Part shown: in pieces, positions 16,433 through 18,967 of the stretch
How positions within the stretch are numbered: the first letter of the stretch is position 1
Layout of the letters: each line of letters begins with the position of its first letter
Assembly: GCA_026397035.1 (NCBI GenBank)
Contig: JAPLVQ010000027.1
Location: 1-18,967 of the forward strand
From: Candidatus Iainarchaeum sp.
Lineage (GTDB): Archaea > Iainarchaeota > Iainarchaeia > Iainarchaeales > JAAZKV01
Length of the DNA stretch: 18,967 bases
Direction of reading: 5' to 3'
Program-made: the position numbers and the translations under genes
Notes under the pieces: generated by a model
What the model was told of the DNA's origin: nothing
The model's database searches: none
What the model saw: the letters and a program-made list of their open reading frames with translations, nothing else

Positions 16433-17395
16433 TCACTTTGTTAAATCATATTTCTCGCTGCATGATCCAGTTGATTCAATTTTGCTCGCCCCCAAAAAGT
16501 TGCTTGAGTCAATTATAACTGGACAAAAAACTCTTTTTCTTGCTCCATTTTCAATAACAAAGCAATTGAATTGAGGGGTAATTGTAATTGTTTTGCTTTC
16601 AGAGCTGATAATGCAGGGATTGCTGTTTTGTGGTTGGAATATTAGAGGTATATTATTTTGGGTTGTATCTTGTGCAACTATTGGGATTGAACCCTGTGCG
16701 GGTACGGGGCTGTTTTGTACATCCTCTCTTGGGGAGCTTTCTGCTATACTTGCTTGTTCATAAGAAGTGCTTATTTTATTCACTGTATCTTTTGAAACAG
16801 TACTCATTGAATTAGATTTGAAAATATTCATTAAAGAATCTTGTGAATTTGCACTGTTTTGGTTTGTTCTACTTTCAAGAAGTGTTTCATAATCTTTTGG
16901 TGTTCTAATTGCAGCGGCTTCTACTGAAAAATATGCGACTAGACTGCATGAAATAAAAACAAACAGGCAAAAAGTGATTGTGTCGGTAAATAGCGCTTTT
17001 TTTTCTTTTTTTGTTATGATTGAGAGTTTTTTGTACGCACCAAGGAGGAGTACAATGAGGGTTATTGCCGCTCCTGCGCCTCCAGTAGCAATCGCGTCCT
17101 GTAAAGTTATTGGGTTAATGAAAAAGACTGCAATGCTTGTTGAAATAATTAAAACAGTAGCTTTTCCAATTATTTCAAGAATAAGGGCGAATTTTGAGGA
17201 AAAGTTTTTTGTTGTTGTTCCTATCGCGCCTTTTGCCGCAGAGTAAACAACAATTGAAATTAGTATGTTTGAAATAAAAGCGATTATTGATAATGTTGCC
17301 ACATAAGCTACCGGGACTATTACAGCCACGGCATGGGCGTAATTAATAAAAAATAAAAATATGAACGCGAATATTGCAGTATTAGAGAGTTTCAT
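16433..17395 (-). CDS. envelope protein with five predicted helices and an extracytoplasmic C-terminal tail
   Basis: A 320-residue protein. Residues ~5-22 look like a signal peptide or first helix (FAFIFLFFINYAHA). Further membrane segments lie at ~25-52, 70-93, 104-120 and 138-162. Residues ~165-255 are Ser/Asn/Thr/Gln-rich and probably unfolded. The last ~60 residues carry four cysteines (NPCIIS, FNCFVI, VFCPVI, GSCSEK), which suggests a small disulfide-stabilised domain outside the cell. The layout of a few helices followed by a secreted tail is common in DPANN surface proteins. The start codon overlaps the end of the upstream lipoprotein gene by 4 nt, so the two are co-transcribed. No named family recognised. 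Confidence 0.7.
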   Translation of the reverse strand: MKLSNTAIFAFIFLFFINYAHAVAVIVPVAYVATLSIIAFISNILISIVVYSAAKGAIGTTTKNFSSKFALILEIIGKATVLIISTSIAVFFINPITLQDAIATGGAGAAITLIVLLLGAYKKLSIITKKEKKALFTDTITFCLFVFISCSLVAYFSVEAAAIRTPKDYETLLESRTNQNSANSQDSLMNIFKSNSMSTVSKDTVNKISTSYEQASIAESSPREDVQNSPVPAQGSIPIVAQDTTQNNIPLIFQPQNSNPCIISSESKTITITPQFNCFVIENGARKRVFCPVIIDSSNFLGASKIESTGSCSEKYDLTK

Positions 17396-18171
17396 TGTGC
17401 TTTCACCATAATAGCAAGTGTATCAGAAAAGAATTTCTCCTTTTGCGGGCTTTTTGAACAATTGTAATAATAAGTGTATTTATCGTTGTGCTCGATTTCT
17501 AAATATTCATAATTTGAGCTGTTCATTGAGCAGTTATTGTCTATACTGAAAATCTCGGCAGGTATTATTTGTTGGAGCTGTGTTACTTGTTCTTTTGTAA
17601 TTCGTTTGATGCTTGCTAAAGAAATTTCTCCCAATAAGTCATAATTAGTTATTATTACAAGCCCGCTTGGGTGCAAGTGATAATCAATTGAAGAAGTTGG
17701 TTTTGAATTGATTAAGTGTATGAAGAAATTATTGTTTGCTAGTGAGGGAATTTTTACTGAAGTAGAAGTGAACGCAAATAATTCATCGAATTCCTGGGTT
17801 TTGAAACAGGCTTTTTTGACTTGTTTTCCATCAAAAACTATAATCTCTTTTACCCTTCCTGTTTGATAATATTCGTTAAGGTTGCAGTTTTCACCTTTTT
17901 CCAAAAGGAGCTTTGTTTGGTTTATAATGTTTAAGCTTAGATTTAGCGATATTGATCCTGTCTTTACATGGGTGTTTGTGCTAAGGTTTTCGGTTCCGTT
18001 CTTGTCAAAAAATTCTCCGCTGCCTGTCAAGATTATTTCGTGAAAATTTCCTGGTGTTTCATCGACAATTTCTATATATGTCGTGTCACTTGGTGCTAGT
18101 GGCTTATCGCATCCGCTGATTAGGATAAAAATCCCAAAAAGCGTAATTAGTGTAAATAGAGTCATTTTCAT
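17392..18171 (-). CDS. putative lipoprotein
   Basis: A 259-residue protein. The N-terminus is a classic lipoprotein signal: Lys3-like charge, hydrophobic core (LFTLITLFGIFI), then lipobox L-I-S-G-C with Cys at residue 21. The mature part begins DKPLAPSDTTYIEIVDE, is beta-rich, and contains two cysteines about 30 residues apart (GENCNLN, KKACFKT) and two more near the end (NNCSMN, YNCSKS) that could form disulfides. No known domain recognised. Two starts are possible (ATG 18171 or ATG 18165). It is the first gene of a minus-strand unit with the envelope protein at 16433-17395 (4-nt overlap) and probably the PEP-domain gene. Confidence 0.7.
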   Translation of the reverse strand: MKMTLFTLITLFGIFILISGCDKPLAPSDTTYIEIVDETPGNFHEIILTGSGEFFDKNGTENLSTNTHVKTGSISLNLSLNIINQTKLLLEKGENCNLNEYYQTGRVKEIIVFDGKQVKKACFKTQEFDELFAFTSTSVKIPSLANNNFFIHLINSKPTSSIDYHLHPSGLVIITNYDLLGEISLASIKRITKEQVTQLQQIIPAEIFSIDNNCSMNSSNYEYLEIEHNDKYTYYYNCSKSPQKEKFFSDTLAIMVKAQ

Positions 18172-18254
18172 GACTAAGCTGATGTATTTTATCGTTTAAA
18201 AGAATTAGCGTATCGGGCGGTTTTGACCGTAAATTCAAAGCGATTCTGTTTCGG

Positions 18255-18262
18255 TTTAAATA
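18255..18262 (+). promoter_or_regulatory. TATA box of the C/D box sRNA
   Basis: TTTAAATA is an ideal archaeal TATA sequence. A start 25-27 nt downstream would fall near 18285, about 12 nt before the sRNA terminal stem at 18297. No plus-strand ORF follows, so the RNA is its only evident client. Confidence 0.6.
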
Positions 18263-18296
18263 GTGGCTTTTTATTGCTTTCTTTCACAATTTACTT

Positions 18297-18367
18297 GTAC
18301 TTTCATGATGAGGTAAATCCCTAATGAGCTACAAGCTGTGATTATTTAATCCAACTCTGAAAAGTAC
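18297..18367 (+). ncRNA. C/D box guide sRNA
   Basis: C/D box sRNAs guide 2'-O-methylation of rRNA or tRNA by fibrillarin in archaea. The parts are in order with standard spacing. Terminal stem strand GTACTTT is at 18297-18303, and box C ATGATGA at 18305-18311. A 12-nt guide follows at 18312-18323, then a D'-like ATGA at 18324-18327. A small AGCT-ACA-AGCT hairpin lies at 18327-18337, and a C'-like GTGATTA at 18338-18344. A second 12-nt guide is at 18345-18356, box D CTGA at 18357-18360, and the perfectly complementary stem strand AAAGTAC at 18361-18367. D' departs from CTGA at one base. The boxes C and D with a 7-bp closing stem should form the kink-turn bound by L7Ae. The targets implied are UAGGGAUUUACC and AGUUGGAUUAAA; I could not place them in rRNA by memory. 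Confidence 0.8.
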
Positions 18368-18454
18368 ATTATAGTTGCAAAAATAAATTAAAAATCGCTA
18401 ATTATTCAATTAAATAATATTCTGGAGTAATTTGCTTTTTTGATTTCATGTTTG

Positions 18455-18772
18455 TTAGTCTTCTTCAGTTGAACTGTTTTTGTTGTGTTCGAGTATTTTT
18501 TGCTGGGTTATTGTCATCACTACTTTTTCTAGTGTTGTTACTCTGCTGTTTATTAACTCAATTTTTTGGTTTGTTGCGGCGAGAGCCCCTTTTATTAGTG
18601 CTGTGTTTTCATGGATTGAATCGATTTGGTCTATTACTTCCGGAATTTCTGCGGATTCATAATAAGGATTTGCGAATCCTTTCTCGCCGGTTTTTTTTGG
18701 CTTTGCCGCTGAAACTAAAACATTTGCGATTATCAGTGCCATTATGAGGACTACAAGGAATACTATTATCAT
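18455..18772 (-). CDS. membrane-anchored coiled-coil protein of unknown function
   Basis: A 105-residue protein. One N-terminal membrane helix (about residues 2-22, IIVFLVVLIMALIIANVLVS) is followed by a short basic stretch (KPKKTGEKG), a NPYYESAEIPEVI linker, and a long heptad-rich helix (~44-92) likely to form a coiled coil. The tail is acidic (STEED). The type is common in archaea as a membrane-tethered scaffold, but no specific family is recognised. The ATG at 18772 is preceded by AT-rich promoter-like sequence (ATATTTAG near 18783-18790). It is transcribed towards the C/D box sRNA, so their 3' ends converge. Confidence 0.65.
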   Translation of the reverse strand: MIIVFLVVLIMALIIANVLVSAAKPKKTGEKGFANPYYESAEIPEVIDQIDSIHENTALIKGALAATNQKIELINSRVTTLEKVVMTITQQKILEHNKNSSTEED

Positions 18773-18931
18773 TCAAAACGCCTAAATATCTCCTGCTGTG
18801 GAGGATTATAAAATAGTTGGTTGGGGGGACTCTGGGACAAAACCCTTTATTAAGTCGGGTGTAGAATTGTTGCAATATAGTTGTGTAGGGTCATTCTGGT
18901 TTCCATCGCAGTGATTATCCTGATTTTTTTC

Positions 18932-18958
18932 TTTTGGCGTATTACGCCAAAACGGCGT
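18932..18958. repeat. overlapping alternative hairpins at the right edge
   Basis: A 9-bp stem (TTTTGGCGT, loop ATT, ACGCCAAAA) occupies 18932-18952. Its right arm ACGCC (18944-18948) can instead pair with GGCGT at 18954-18958, so the two folds exclude each other. The flanking gene lies beyond the window, so it is unknown whether this is a terminator, an attenuator or a protein site. Confidence 0.45.
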
Positions 18959-18967
18959 TTATCTGCT

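Noticed and set aside
18657..18875. Minus-strand ORF overlapping the start of the coiled-coil gene
   Set aside because: It overlaps the membrane-anchored protein in another frame, and its sequence is not protein-like.
18911..18923. GTGATTA followed by CTGA as a second C/D box RNA
   Set aside because: The two boxes are about 1-3 nt apart, too close for a guide, and no closing stem is present.

Overview
The window looks like part of an AT-rich archaeal genome, most plausibly a DPANN-type lineage (Woesearchaeota/Pacearchaeota-like). The lineage is inferred. The evidence is an ArnR1-like winged-helix regulator, a Bat-type (HTH_10) regulator, TTTAAATA-like TATA boxes 25-30 nt upstream of start codons with little or no leader, a well-formed C/D box guide RNA, and many small membrane or basic proteins of no known family. 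No rRNA, tRNA, transposase or CRISPR array was found.

Layout. 3-802: tail of a multi-pass membrane protein, overlapped by a winged-helix regulator. 915-3590: uvrA, broken by a frameshift and by loss of about 40 codons. 3608-3714: a 22-nt tandem repeat between convergent genes. 3721-5779 (minus): an unknown basic protein and an orphan branched-chain amino-acid type binding protein. 5863-8083: a Bat-like regulator, then uvrC, which is also broken by loss of an internal segment. 8190-9324: two unknown proteins. 9335-9944 (minus): a MazE/AbrB-MazF toxin-antitoxin pair. 10117-12093: intact uvrB. 12207-13752 (minus): a small Cys-rich two-helix membrane protein, an unknown soluble protein and a four-helix membrane protein. 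13854-14161: a GC-richer, highly structured intergenic segment that I read as an undescribed ~308-nt RNA. 14206-14796: a membrane protein. 14827-18171 (minus): a probable operon of a lipoprotein, a five-helix envelope protein and a PEP-utilising mobile-domain protein. 18255-18367: TATA box and C/D box sRNA. 18455-18772 (minus): a membrane-anchored coiled-coil protein.

Biology. The window carries all three genes of bacterial-type nucleotide excision repair, on the same strand within about 11 kb but interleaved with unrelated genes. UvrB looks functional. uvrA and uvrC each lack a short internal segment that in their families carries metal-binding cysteines, and the reading frame shifts at each loss. 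Either repair is decaying in this lineage or the assembly dropped these segments. The most novel signals are the two RNA candidates: the large structured RNA with paired ends near 14 kb, and the C/D guide RNA near 18.3 kb with its own promoter.
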